Positions 11,956-24,452 are shown, counted from the stretch's first letter. The stretch: DNA of 64,000 bases from Cheiracanthium punctorium (GCA_038373885.1 JAWZYV010019936.1:558001-622000); one strand, 5' to 3'. Numbers and translations: made by a program. The notes: generated by a model not told the origin, from the letters alone.

Positions 11956-13470
11956 ATGTCTCAGCGAAGTCATTTAACCAATTCAGAAGCTTGGAGAGTT
12001 GTCGGTAGGTTAGAAGGGGCCAAACTCAAGCCGAAGTAGCGCAAGCCATTGGAGTGTCACAAAGTGTGATTTCCAGGATCTAGAACCGGTTTTTGGCAAC
12101 TGGAAGTGCAGGCCGAAGACTAGGGCAAGGTCGTAGACGGGCAACAACGCCCAATGAAGATCGTTATTTAGTGTTAATGGCTCGGAGACACCGGAATATG
12201 AACGCTGCTCTTCACCAACAACACCTTCGCTCGGCTACTGGCACCACGGTTTCAATTCAGACTGTCCGAAACCGGCTCCATGGTGTAGGTCTGTATGCTC
12301 GCCGGCCGATGGTATGTGTTAAACTAACATCAAGGCATCGTCGCGACCGCAGGGAGTGGGCAACAGAGCATGTGAACTGGAGGAGAAATGTATGGAGCAA
12401 TGTTCTTTTTTCTGACGAGTCCCGTTTTTCAGTTCATCCTGATAATAGGCGTATTTTCATCTGGAGGGACTGTGGCAGTAGGAATAATACTGCGTTCGTG
12501 CACGAAAGTGTCAGCTTTGGCGGTGGGGGGTTGTTGGTGTATTGTGGCATCTCCATTGACGGGCGCACAGACCTCTACATCATTAGAGATGGACCTCTGA
12601 CTGATCGCCGATATAGGGATGAGATCCTCAGACCTTAGTCCCTTATGGCCTTATCACACTAAAGGGAAAATCCGAGCAACTTCGCGCTGGACCAACTTTT
12701 CCGACTGACTTGAAGGCGTGGTTATCTGTAAGGGTTGCAAAAGTAAACAAACTCTCTCCGATGCCAAATAGTCATCGCATTGCTGATTTGGCGTGCAGGT
12801 TCTTATTTTACTTATCGTGCGTTGGTATATTTACATCGGATGGGCAGCAATCTCTAATTCCAAAGTCCACTTGAACGCGGCCATAATTTTATTTACACGT
12901 GATTCTGACATCGAGCTAAGCTTCGAAAATAGTAGCAGTCGCCATTGCTCGAAATAGCTTATGACGTAGCAGGAAGAAGTACTCTGATTGGCCGAAATTT
13001 CGTCCGACTCGGATTTTTTCCTTCGGAAAGGAAAAAGTTGGAGTTCGCGGTCGTCAAGGTAACGGCGAAGAAAATCGGCTGGAAACTTGATTTGCAAGGT
13101 AAGTTGGTCGGATTTTTCTCAGTGTCCCTATTACGCTGCAGCAATCGGAGATGACTTCATTTTAATGGACGATAACTGCACGCCACATCGTGCTAACCTG
13201 GTGGAGGATTTCCTTTTAGAGGAAGGAATCGTACGAATGGAATTGCCAGCGTGTTCTCCAGACATGAATCCAATAGAGCACGTTTGGGACGCTCTAGGAA
13301 GACGAGTTGCTGGCCGCCAAAAACCCCCACAAACTCTCCAAGAACTGGAAAGAGATCTTCTGGAAGAGTGGGACAGAATACCCCAACTCGTGATTAATAG
13401 CCTCATTGACTCCATGCCTCAAAGGCGTTCAACGTTACTGGCCGTCCGTGGAAACCGTACCCCCTACTGA
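11956..13470 (+). pseudogene. Tc1-like transposase, broken in several places
   Basis: The frame starts MSQRSHLTNSEAWRVVGRLEG, shifts near 12020, resumes as QAEVAQAIGVSQSVISRI, and meets a TAG where the family has Trp. It then runs open through the paired-type DNA-binding domain into LFSDESRF, the first catalytic Asp. A DNA insertion at about 12640-13124 breaks it. The C-terminal part continues with ILMDDNCTPHRA (second Asp) and SPDMNPIEHVWD (Glu); 34 residues separate the last two catalytic positions, the DD34E signature. One base is also missing just before the insertion (CCTTAG for CCTTTAG). With a frameshift, a stop, a deletion and an insertion, it cannot make an active enzyme. Confidence 0.9.
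12640..13124. mobile_element. Non-autonomous DNA transposon inside the Tc1-like gene
   Basis: The insertion separates two parts of one transposase reading frame. Its ends are inverted: CACTAAAGGGAAAATCCGAG at 12657 and, on the other strand from 13124, CACTGAGAAAAATCCGACC. Both go on to CAACTT. GTCCCTTAT to the left and GTCCCTATT to the right could be a slightly mutated target duplication of about 8 bp, which would leave some 10 bp (GGCCTTATCA) unexplained at the left end. CACTR ends occur in CMC/Chapaev elements, but the superfamily is not settled. The short frames inside are not recognisable. Confidence 0.7.
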
Positions 13471-13710
13471 AAATGATTTCCTTTGAAGAAAACACCGTTT
13501 CTTATTCTTTTCTTCTCATATGCACAAATTGTGTTTTTTTCCTTTTCTACACAAATGCGCAATAAAATGCATTTTTTTCTGCCAAATATGTGTAATTTAT
13601 TCTCATATAACCTAGTACGTCTGTCGACCAAATATCAATCAGCTAAAAAGTTTCCCAGCCACAAGATCCACCTAAAACAGCAATATCCTTTAATTGTTTT
13701 GAGCAGTGTA

Positions 13711-14540
13711 TATATATATATATATAAATTTGATTTTAGCTTAGTAGTTCATATATAAGTTTCAATATTTTAGCCTTAGATATTGATGTTGAATACATAT
13801 AAATTATGCATATAAAATTTTAGACTTACTTTTCGTGAGACTTGCTGCATATTAAACAAAAAATGACACATTTCCCATATTATTATTAATAGTAATTTTC
13901 TTAGAACTGGCTATTTTTAACATCTGGTACATTATAAAATTACAGTTTGTTTCAAAACTGAAGAACAGAGATATGTAAGAGAGTCAAGGAAAACTAAACT
14001 ATTGAAAGGAGCAGTACAAATAGTTAACAGATATGTTTAGTATAGTGAATAGAAATTTGCATAAGTAACAAGAGATGCCTTACGAACCAAAAAACGAAAT
14101 AAAAATATTTATAGTAATAAAATCACAAAAGTAAAAGAGTCGCAAAACACGCAAAGATGTAAAAGCAATGCAGATACATTATACGTTTTAGTATTCTTTT
14201 TCCGTTTTAATTCTATTTTCCTCACATTGCCTGTTATATTTCATTAATCATTTTCATCGGCTTTTCTGCTCGCCATGTTATACTCCCCCTTTTTTTTTTC
14301 ATTTCTTTTTTCTTCGGAATGACATCATTCTACTGTCTTACAATTGTTTTTGTTTGTATGTTTATTTATTACTATTTGCTTCTTTACATTGCTCTGTGTT
14401 ACTTTTGAATATTCCGTCCTCGAAGAAAAAAAAAAATCCTTGCGTTTCTCAAAACGTACGCAGAGTTCTAAAATGTTTCGCACGTTTGACACGAAAGGAT
14501 TTTATACACCCTCGTTTTAAACATCATTTTTAGCATTCCT
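13711..14540. other. Intergenic, nothing recognised
   Basis: AT-rich, with no supportable feature. Confidence 0.5.
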
Positions 14541-14544
14541 TTAA

Positions 14545-14855
14545 GAATCGTAAGCCTGTGTTTCAGCAATCCCTGATCATTCATTGCACACTCTCATGAG
14601 GTTTACCTATCAGTGCTTTTCTTTTTCTAGAGTTTGTAGCAGAATGAATTGCTTCTCCTGTTCTGGCCGTTTACAGATAGCACGTTCAGTGCCCAGGGGA
14701 GTATTTTATCTTGTATTGAAAAAAAACTTGCTGAGGTAAGTAACTAGTAGGTGTTGCAGCGAAAAGTATCAGTGATGAATGTAAGATTTATTGTTCACGG
14801 AAAATGATGTTTAAAGATTCTCCTTTGTTTCAGATAGTACTGATAAATAGCGTAG
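14545..14855 (+). repeat. Dispersed repeat R1, copy 3
   Basis: Shares TCAGCAATCCCTGATCATTC, GTTTGTAGCAGAATGAATTG, GTGCCCAGGGGAGTATTTTA and GTAAGATTTATTGTTCACGG with copy 1. It ends just before the piggyBac-like MITE. Confidence 0.65.
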
Positions 14856-14924
14856 GAGAATGGATGCAGCTGCAATAGTAAATTTTCAGTTTGCAGAATC
14901 GAATCCGATTGAGCAATATTTTAA

Positions 14925-15389
14925 CCCTTTGAAGCGCAATCATTTCCTTATGCTGGAAAAAGAGCAGCCGTTGCCATCGCTCGATTTAACAACCAGCAAC
15001 ATGATAGAATCGTTCATTGCGTGCCACAGATCTAGAGACAATTTTTTGACACAGCTGGCTGTGCACAGCCAGCTGAAAAAGCTCACAGCCAGCAGTGAAA
15101 AAAGCACATGCCGTTTTTTCAGCATTGGACATTCCTATCCATTGTTATATATCAATGCATCGTATTCTCCAGTTTTCAGCAGATGCCCGTCCTGTTAAAA
15201 ATAATCTAAACAGTTTTTAAAAATAATCGACAATTTTTACGTGAAATTATGTGCTAAAGATCAAAAGATTCTGGTATAACTATGTGACTCCCAAGTACTT
15301 TTATAAAAATCGAATTTATGCTTCGTGACTGATAACAGTCAAAACGCATGTTTTGTGTCCTCACGGTGAAATGACGGGGCGTTAAAGGG
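14925..15389. mobile_element. piggyBac-like MITE, copy 1
   Basis: TTAA lies on both sides (14921-14924, 15390-15393), the piggyBac target. The ends are CCCTTTGAAGCGC and, inverted, CCCTTTAACGCCC. Inside, GCAGCCGTTGCCATCGCTCG and CGTGCCACAGATCTAGAGAC match the two other copies at 24453 and 54803. In this copy the second arm of the central foldback is degenerate: it is replaced by short AGCTGGCTGTG/CACAGCCAGC repeats. The 112-aa frame over it is accidental. Confidence 0.85.
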
Positions 15390-15393
15390 TTAA

Positions 15394-18300
15394 GTGATAT
15401 TTTAAATAAAACCGCTAAGTACTAACGCACTGAAAAACTTTGATGCTATTTTGTCTTTTGTCTTTTAAAAACATTTAAAAAAACAACTTTTTGTATCAAA
15501 TTCCCCAGTTTTTGACGATTCTTGCGGTGATGAATTAATTTCGAAAATGAATGTCAAAGACAATTGCTAGTTTTCTTTTAAAAGCATGAGCAAAAATGGG
15601 GAAGATTTAGACGTTCCTCTGCTTTCTTAGCGGTTCTATTAGTGACTTTGAAAACATAATTTTATGAAAAACCAATGAAACTAGTTTAAATATGTTATTT
15701 AAAAATGTTTTAAATTGACCATCCATCCTTGTTAAATGTTTTAAGTATCCATTTAATCATAACCCAGTAGAATTTCCAATAATCCTCTTTTATATTAAGA
15801 TTTTTTCCGTACAAGTGATTTATATCAAGAATTTGTGTTAATGTAATGTAAAGAAACTTTCGAAGATAGAATAACCAAAGTCCAGATAACAGAGCACAAA
15901 TGCTAAAGAAACTTCTTATAAAGTAAGCAAACAATGTGTACTTCCTCCGTTAAATGAAGAAAAATAGTTTTCTTTTGTCAAATTTTTAGTTTGAATTAAC
16001 CGAAGTGATCAAAATTTAGTTCGAATTAATGAGATAACATTAATTCCAATACAAGTTAATAGGATTAGTTCGAATTAACGAGCGTCTATTGTATTTAGAA
16101 TCATGCGTTTAAGCTTACAGAAGCTTTCGAAAGTACGTCCACTGAAATTTTAAAACTATGATCAGACAGTTACATAAAGACAAATACATTTTTAGAGATC
16201 GATGTTATCCTAAATTAGTAAAACTTTATATGAGTATAAACAAACCATTGAGTATTATAAATAATTATAGTCAGATAATACAGACGCACGAGCTGACGCG
16301 CGCCGGCCGTCGCAAATACATTCGAAGGACAATAATTCTATCTTCGAAGGTTTCTTTTCATTATATTAACACAGATTCTTGATATAAATCACTTGTGCGG
16401 GAAAAATCTGAATAAAAAAGAAGATTTTTGAAAATTCCTGTGGCTTATGATTAAAATGGATTCCTAAAGTATTTAAGAAACATACATGGACCATTTAAAA
16501 TATTTTTAATGACACATTTAAACCAGATTTATTGGCTTTTCATCAAATAATGTTTTCAATTCACTATTAGAATGCTGTGAATCCGTGGTTTTGTGAAGTT
16601 TATTCACTTATAAGATGAATAGTTACCCAGAAGAACTATTTTATGTCACTATTAGCCTAAGCACGCTTCATGTACTTATGCACGTATACGAACGTACACA
16701 TGTGTTCACATATGGACTACGCATTCTGCTATCACTGACTATCAAGAATTTGCAGATAGTTTTCGATTATGTGCGCAGATAGTTTATTTTATCATCCGAC
16801 TGCGGAAGTCATATTGAAAATCACGATTTAGTTCACTCGGAAAGATGCAAATATGTTTGATTAGTCGTATATTTTAGGTTTTTCCTTAATGTTTCTGCGT
16901 ATATATTAAAATTGTAGGCTTCCCAAATTCTGAAGTTTACTAATCTAAGTATACTCATCAATCATACACATTTATGAAGCTTTATTTATTTAATTATTTT
17001 TGTTTTATTTATTTTTTTAATGCGAAGAAGAAATGATACCATTCTTTCAAAGCACTTATTATACTAATGATAATGTTTTCATCTCCCTACAAGCCGATTT
17101 CTTCAAATCATGCAAAGTCTTGCAGAGTATGAAAGAAAAGGGAAAAAGAAAGTAAAACAGAAATTTTCACTGCAATTGATTTTTTTTTCGCGTCCATCTT
17201 TCTTCCCTCTCCCATGCTCCTTATCAAAACAATCATTTCAAATTCAATATTACAACGAATTTCCAAAACGAAAACAACACCAAAGCGAGGACGTGTTTTT
17301 CACGGCACAAAGCCAGTTCATAAGCCTCTACACAGAATATTTTCTTGCTGTTCTGCTTCTTTTTTATGCATAAAGATGCAGAATTTCCCATTAAAATTGA
17401 TCCACCTTCTCGAATGTTGATTCAGTGCCTAGGTATATATGGGTTTCTGAAGGGGCCCCACTCCACTGGTGTGTTTTCTTTACAACTCCGGAAATAACGT
17501 GGAGTTCGCACTTCGGTATTCCGGAAATGAGAAAAAGAAGAAATACGGGAAAACGGAAAAACGGGCTGTGCGATGAAGCCGCACAAGCTCATGGTTGCTG
17601 AAGCTGCAATGCGTAGTGTTTTTTATTATTTTATTATTATTTGTTTTTTTTCGTGCAAGGGGAGAGGGTTTAATGATAAGAGCACAAAAATACATTTTGT
17701 TTATTTCGATGAGTCGATTTAAAAGAAGTTTTAAAGACTTTCAAGACTTTCATCTTTTCTTCTTTCGTTTTTTTTATATATAATTTTAAACGATGCTACT
17801 CTTAAACTACTTCAGTGGACTCTCTCTATTCTGAACACTCATGGGACTAACCAAACTGTTAAGATTATGGAAGTGTTCATTATAGAGGGACATTGGGAAA
17901 CGCAAGAACGTAGTAAGTTTATAGACTATATAAAATACTTAGCCTGGTTACCCATTAGAGTTATCCAGATGGAGGTGCTGAATTTAGATTTGGTGGCTAG
18001 TGGAAGGCCAAACTAAATTTAGTCAGACTTGTACTCTACCATCTCATTTTTGTTTGTTTTTTATATTCGAAATTACAAAACATTCAGCAAAACATTCCGC
18101 AAAACTTTACAAAACATTCAGCAAAATTATGTAACTATTCTACATTTCTTGCAGGCATTTTAATTTCCATGGTAAGTTACCGGACAACGCATGCCCCCCC
18201 CCCGGAAAAAAAATAGTATGCAAAGTTTAAAAGTGACATGAGTTAATTCATCAACTTGCATATGGGAATCCAATAGAGCTCCCATAAAGAAGTATTTTTT

Positions 18301-19470
18301 TCCCTCCCAACGGGCAGGCACTTTTCGCTCATCAAGTATTTTGCCTCTACTAAAACCCGAAATAACTGCCCATTTTATTACGTGGGGAACCCAGCGGGCG
18401 AACAGCATTGCCCCCTATGAAGGGACAGACTAGTAAATATCCAAGCCCTATACCACCTGGGATGGCTCGTTAAAGATGTGGGAGACAGATTAAGTCAAGA
18501 AGCAAGGTGAACCACCCGCATAACTGGTACATTAAATGAGAAACTCAGTAAATTACATAATTACACTACATTATTCGAAAATATATTTGATACATTTTAT
18601 GAGAAGTGAGAAAATTTAGTTTGTTTTTGCAGTGTGTAAGGTCGTGCAGTGTACATTTCTCCGAATTTCCATGTTCGGATAATCCCCCCCCCAATTCCGA
18701 TTACAAACATAAGTTCAGTTAACACAGAGAGAATGGACATTAAAAGTAGTGTTCACATAATACTGGGGTATTCAGAATACAGAGAATGTTCATATACAGA
18801 GAGCAACCTGTAATATATTTAATTTAATTTAATTCAAATTCAGTTATGTAACTAATCATTATTATTAAAATGTTTATGTAAGTCAGCACATACGTTCGCT
18901 CTTCGTAGAGTATTTAGATTCAAAATTCGAATGTGCAGAACCCACTGCACATTCAAAAATTATTCAACATCTATGCTTCATGAGTTTTTTCACTGTCCAC
19001 TCCTTCTAAATTCAAAAATAGGTTGAGTTTGTAAAGCCCATCCTACATGTTCTATGGTCGAAATGCTGAGATATACACACACTTCTTGCAATGCATTGAA
19101 AAAGCTTTAAATAAAGTCATTTTCCTCAACAGAAATTTTACAGTTTTCAAGTCAAAAATGATTGAACGAATATAAATTAATTCTGAAACCACGGAAATAC
19201 CATTCTTTACACAGAATCTCATTTTTTCCCATTAGTAAAAAATAAAGCGCGAACTCTATTTGTTATGTGAGGAAAGATCGTATTTTCTAATTCTCGATCG
19301 TTTGAAATATCTTCAGGAGAAAGAGATATGAATGACGAATTCCTTGCCTTCTAATAGAAAAACACTGTTTGAAAGTAGTTTTATTCCAGAATGTCCTACA
19401 TGTTATGAAAGGCAAGATTTTCAACCATTTCCCAGTTTGAGGAATTTGAAACCTTTGAAATACTAGATTT
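15394..19470. other. Intergenic, nothing firmly recognised
   Basis: About 4 kb with no recognised gene or element. Minor points are a small GC-rich patch at about 16290-16315, a C-run at 18192-18201 and an unrecognised 82-aa minus-strand frame at 18160-18408. Confidence 0.5.
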
Positions 19471-19714
19471 GTTTGTGATGTTATGGCAACACTACGCATG
19501 GGCAATCTGCCTAGGATGGGGTTGCCATGGTCAGAAGACTCTCTAAGGAGTTTTAACGCGTATTTACATTACTGGAGAACTGGAGAAAACGGACCAAAAC
19601 TCCCGACCAAAACTTAGATCGATAGCCGCGCGATGGAACACGAACCCGGGGCCTTCACACTTCAGCCGCCTACCATTTTGAAAGACTTATCCACTCGGGC
19701 ATGGTGGATCTTCT
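19471..19714 (-). mobile_element. tRNA-derived SINE, copy 1
   Basis: On the minus strand, CATGCCCGAGTGGATAAG resembles a Pol III A box of Leu/Ser tRNA type. CCCGGGTTCGTGTTCC follows about 40 nt later as a B box. A tRNA-unrelated body ends near CCCATCCTAGGCAG and a GCAACAC-like motif. The same sequence occurs in plus orientation at 49652. The two copies share long stretches such as AAATGGTAG, GAAGTGTGAAG and AATACGCGTTA-AACT. Confidence 0.75.
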
Positions 19715-20249
19715 TTAAAATAGAAAATGGTTGATAAATATTTAGATAAATATTTTATTTGAGCAAATCATGGTCTTGTAACTTGAAAATCGTGTCAGTG
19801 AGGTGATTTGATATGAATGAGACTCTATTGGCATTTCACCATTATGAAACTACAGTACAATTTTAATAATCCGGCTGTTGTTTTGTCCGGCATGTTTAGT
19901 AATTCGCCTTCCTCGGGAAATACGTGTTCTTATTTCCTTCACTGCTCACGATCGCAAATAAAAGAGGTTTTTTTTGCAATGGCAGATTATGAACAGTTCC
20001 AGCAAACAAGAATAGAAACCGACTTCGGGCCAAACACACACATCCGAAATGCATGTTACACAAACAAGCAAACAAACAAGAACAGAAAAGTAAATAAATA
20101 AATAAATAAAAATACTGCAACAAAGCTCATTAATCCAATACGTCTCGAGCCTCCCAGTATCACTCGGCGAGAGAAGTCTTGTGAAGCGAAGGACAGTGGA
20201 GTAAGTGAGCGGAGTCCATAACTTATCCAGAGCTGCACAGAGTGCATGT

Positions 20250-21250
20250 CAGTAAAGGCACAATATTTAATCTAAAAAGATAATTCCATAAACAGTCATG
20301 TAAAGGCCAAGCGGAATTCGGTGACTACTCTACGTCTTAGACCATTACGAAAATTTGGGACAGCATCCTTCCAAGTTTTACGGGATACACGGTTAATAAC
20401 ATCTTCCTGGGAACGAGCATTGTTGGACTTTTGACAAGCTGTTTAATAGTGCAGAAGGGTATAGGACGAGAAAAAGTCTGCATGATCAAAGTCTCCTTTT
20501 TAGCCAGGTAATCTGCATTCTCATTACATGGGACCCCACAGTGGGCAAGAACCCACTGGAGGATAATAATTTTCTCATGAGATGTCAAGTTCTCAAGGTA
20601 ATGACGACAGTCCAGTATGTCCCACGTTAAAGGATTATTATCAGACACGATGGCTTGCAAGACAGCCTTGGAATCGCCAGGGATAACAGCTCTTGTGAAT
20701 TTATCCAGATGACAGTGTAGCTGAGAAAGGGCTGTACGTATAGCAGCACTTCACCGTCAAATGCAGTACCTCGCAGGGGCATAAAAGGGCCCCATAAGGC
20801 CAAGGGCATAATAAGGCCATACAGGGGCATAAAAGGAACATATCTCGGAGAAAACTCGCGGCACCTGCGTTAGGGTTATCAGACCAAAGAGATCCATCGA
20901 TATAAATCAGTAGCCAGTCTGGTTCGGGATAAAAGGTATTTAATACTTCCTGTGATAAGGTGCTCAAAATAGAAGGGTGTTGCTTTTAGTTACCCTTTGG
21001 CACAAGTCTAGATTAATCTGGACAGGATAAAAGTTTGTAGGATTTTGTGGAGAAAAGAGATAGTCTGGTTCAAAATGTAAACCGAATGAATTTTTAAGCT
21101 GGATGACTCTTTGGAAAAAACCAATCAATCTTTCTGTTTTTGTCTCGATTAACCTCGTTCTGAAGTGAAAAACATCCAGGTACTCTAATCGTCTTTTCCC
21201 AGAGATTCAAGGCCTTTTCTTGGGTCACGGTTCTTAGTGTCCTGTCACCA
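20250..21250 (-). pseudogene. 3' fragment of a non-LTR retrotransposon (RT C-terminus and RNase H)
   Basis: Reading the minus strand from 21240, TQEKALNLWEKTIRVPG and FSLQNEVNRDKNRKIDWFF look like the connector after a Jockey/I-type reverse transcriptase. An RNase H domain follows with all four acidic motifs visible across frames: WLLIYIDGSL, FDGEV, PGDSKAVLQAIV and CNENADYLAKK. QWVLAHCGV is the usual W-P-H-G region with small changes. The frame is broken by a short repeat insertion at about 20765-20850 and by later shifts. The reverse transcriptase core is absent, so this is a 5'-truncated dead copy. Confidence 0.75.
20765..20850 (-). repeat. Short imperfect repeat inserted in the RNase H frame
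   Basis: AGGGGCATAAAAGG appears at about 20774 and 20823. Between them are diverged versions of GGCATAATAAGGCC/CCCCATAAGGCC. The block pushes the YIDGS half and the DGEV half into different frames, so it arose after the domain was last functional. Confidence 0.6.
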
Positions 21251-21702
21251 GTCAGCATCAGTCCAATCACCAGTCAGCAGATTTAAGTACATCTATCGGG
21301 GTGGCCTGTTAAAGGTTACTGTACGTAAAGGTTATCCTACTGTACGTTAAGGGTCCATTTGGCCAAGAGGAGGAGAATTTCAGTGACCCTTGTGTGATTT
21401 ACAAAGAATGTTCACTGTCCTCTCATTCCATTTCACATCATTTCATGTGCTACCCTGATCTTGGGGTCCGTGTGCTAGTCCCTTCTCTCTTTCACCGAAT
21501 ATCAACAATGGACGCTTCCAAATCATGTGACCAGACTTCTAAATTATCACGGTCAAACTATACTAATTCTGTACGCCGCTTGTCCGCCATGTGAGCTCTT
21601 TCCTCATTGTTTTCTGCGTATTTTCTTTGCTTTTGATAGTCCGGAATTTTTCACTAATCCGGCAGTTGTCTAGTCATATATATGTCGATTATCAATACTG
21701 TA

Positions 21703-22235
21703 CTGTACTGATGAATTAAAACAATACTTCCGTAAGTGTAAATGACTATAGCAGATGTCATACATTTCTGTATTGACGTACTGAATGCATGTAATGTTTC
21801 TCTCTATTCGAAAAAAAAGTAACGGCCTTTGCAGCAGCCGCAGCTGCCAAAAGCTTGTTCTGCTATCTCCTCGGAAACCATGGGCGTTTGAGTTTCGACG
21901 AAGTTGTCTACGGATTCGGAAAATTCCGTTGAAGCTGACTTAAATCGAAATTCCAAATATTTTAGAAGATATTAATAAGAAACTGAAAAAAATAAGCATA
22001 ATGGTTGCCAGACTTGGAAATTTTCGCCAGCATAAAATCATTCGTGGCTTTGCAGCAAGGCAATTCCTGCGTGAAATTAACAAACATGAAGTAGAATTAC
22101 ACCATTTTTACACCAAAATAAAATGTAATTGAAATAAATAGATCAAAGTGTGTGACACAAACTTCACAATTTTCAAATAGTAAGTTCTCTAATATAACAG
22201 GAGTTTAAAATTGACGCCAATTTGTTTTTCTAATA
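21703..22235. other. Intergenic, nothing recognised
   Basis: No supportable feature. Confidence 0.5.
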
Positions 22236-22239
22236 CTTT

Positions 22240-22985
22240 TTTTAATTATAATTGTAACAGATTTAAAAATCGCCATTTTGGCATCAGGTACAATCCGGAA
22301 AAACGTTATCTCAGGCAGGGGGAATCTAAATGCTACATGTGTTCCAAAATACGTGTGTAATCTTAAGTGTGTTAGCACCCAGTATTTTGAAAATGAAAAA
22401 TAATTCAAATGCATATTATAGTAATGCCGGTTAGGTTCATCTTGGATATTTGTCAACCGTAGAAATATTTGGCGGCCTTAACTAAACCATTATAACAAGT
22501 ACAGCTTAGATATTTGCCCACGCGGCGAGATGATATATTTCGCTGTGCTAAATAAGCCAATCTGCAAAAGATTATGCATATGAATGTATGGGTAACTGTT
22601 TTCACAGAAGCTTTACGTGAATAATTATTATCGGTTATGAGTATGTGTAAATCGCCAAATAATGAAAAGTCACCATTAGTAGCAAGATATAATAGCTGTT
22701 CCGTAGTTTTTATGAAAGAAAACATACGAAGCACTGTTTTCTTAGAAATAATTATTAACTGGCAAATTCGCAAGATGTTTTCATAGGTTTTACACAATTA
22801 AAAATAGTGTGACGTTGTTCCAAGGAACATGCAAGAACCGAGGAATTCGTAACTCGGTAACATTCTATCAGATCCAATCTTTGGGTTTTGTCAATTATGC
22901 CTTATTTTTTACGAATAAGCTTTATTAGGGGACGAATGCCTCATACGAAAAGCGAGCTTTGCGAGTCTAAGGCTTTGGCCCCATA
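22240..22985 (+). repeat. Dispersed repeat R3, copy 1
   Basis: Shares ordered blocks with 44110-44898, same orientation: AATCGCCATTTTGGCATCAGG, GTAGAAATATTTGGCGGCC, CGGCGAGATGATATATTTCG, CAAATAATGAAAAGTCACC, and the end block GAATGCCTCATACGAAAAGC. At 44 kb the repeat lies inside an inverted-repeat element; here no such ends flank it. R3 is therefore an independent unit. Confidence 0.7.
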
Positions 22986-24448
22986 GTTTAAAAAAATTTC
23001 TATTTTTAAATTAAATATGAAAGAATTTCAAGTATATATGTATATGCACGGTATGTATTTGTGCATGTATCTATACTTTGTTTTTCAATGGAAGTTATTT
23101 TTCATGCTTACATTCCACTTCAAAGTGAAAAAGGAACACATAAAAATCGAGCGAATTTTTCGCAAGTTTCTCATTTAGAAATAAAGATATAAAACTTTAC
23201 GTCTCGGAGTGCTTTCTGGAAACCCGTTTCCTATATTTCAAACAGTGTAAACCCGAGTTACTACTAAGAATAAATGACACAATCTACCGACTGAGATTTA
23301 TGCCCCACCACTCTAAGGGCAGTATACTCGGGTCGTAACTTATAATGTCTAGCGCAATCTATATAAAAGCTGGTTGAAGTTGTAGTAGTAAATCAAAAAG
23401 AATGTAGACAACAGTGAAGAAACTACAATGAAACAATATTTTTAGTTTCTAGGTAAGTAAAAAAAATATTTCCGCAGGACATAAATAATTAAATGCTCAA
23501 GATTGAGTGACAGAGAATATATACAGAGTAATACATGATGAAAATTGTTTAAAATTTAAATATGTGTTTTGATAAACAGCTTAATATAAATAATTAAAAC
23601 GAAAACTATGTGTGAAAATTCCCTTATTTTTATTATTCTGCGTCTGAACACATCGTTCATTTTGTATTTGAGTAAGGCAAGTCTAGACATTTTGAATTAA
23701 AAACTTTTATTTTATATTCAGCAAGTAAAAAAAGATATAATCTGTAGAAATTATTGGAATTCTTTAAAATTTACTAAAGAAATCATTATTAACACAGTAA
23801 ATACAAATCATTTATATTTAGAGCAAAATATTTTTTTTCAATATTTCAAAATATGTACTCGCATTCATCCTTTTTTCATTTCATTAATATTTTATTCACG
23901 TATTTTCATACTATAAGAACTTTGTGGCTCGAAATTTCGAGGAAATAGTTTTTTTAGTGTATTCTTGAATATATTTGAAATTGGACTCGAATGCTTATAT
24001 AACAGATTATTTCCAGATATTCAGAAGATAAAATAATGTTGAAACTTACTTGTATTTTCTTTTTATTAAACGGTAGAGTATAAGCTAGATATGAGGAAAT
24101 CCTCTCAGTTGATGTTTTCATTGTTATCTTAAAATAACTGTCACCCACAAAAAATGTTTTAAAATCATTTTATAAATAATGTTTTTATTGTAGTCTAATA
24201 ATAACAGTCATTTTTAAAAACAGTTTAAATATCAACAGCACTATTGATCCGTATTAAACGAAGAGAGGTTTTCGAATATTGAAGAGTTCAGTTTTATTTC
24301 ATATATGGTACACGGTTTAAGAAAGAAAGCGCTGCTTTTTTCTTACATTTGTTTCTATTGGAACGCCTACCAGGCTTCCCCGAACTCATTTTGGGCATTT
24401 TGACGCATTATCAGCGAAGAGTTACCCACGAAAGAAGCGCATAATTGA
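22986..24448. other. Intergenic, nothing recognised
   Basis: AT-rich, with no supportable feature. Confidence 0.5.
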
Positions 24449-24452
24449 TAAA

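Larger units (their letters stand above)
11686..13708 (+). mobile_element. Tc1-like (DD34E) transposon, dead and interrupted
   Basis: Terminal inverted repeats match closely: CACTACTCAAAACAATTAAA at the left, and the reverse complement of the right end reads CACTGCTCAAAACAATTAAA. Both continue into GGATATTG. TA dinucleotides flank both ends (11684-11685, 13709-13710), the Tc1/mariner target duplication. The element is 2023 bp. Without the roughly 480-bp insertion inside its gene it would be about 1.5 kb, a normal Tc1 size. Confidence 0.9.
19853..21700. mobile_element. pogo/Tigger-like element with a nested LINE fragment
   Basis: The left end CAGTACAATTTTAATAATCC is preceded by TA and followed by GGC...TTGTCCGGCATG. 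The right end, inverted, is CAGTATTGATAATCG, with TA beyond it and GCCGGATTAGTG...TTCCGGAC inside. CAGT ends with ATCCGG-type subterminal sequence and TA flanks are typical of pogo/Tigger elements. No transposase survives. The middle is occupied by a minus-strand non-LTR fragment. The ends have diverged, so the pairing is probable rather than certain. Confidence 0.45.

Noticed and set aside
15394..19470. Host gene in the long unassigned stretch
   Set aside because: Only short, unsupported frames in AT-rich DNA; no paired splice sites with coding signal could be seen.
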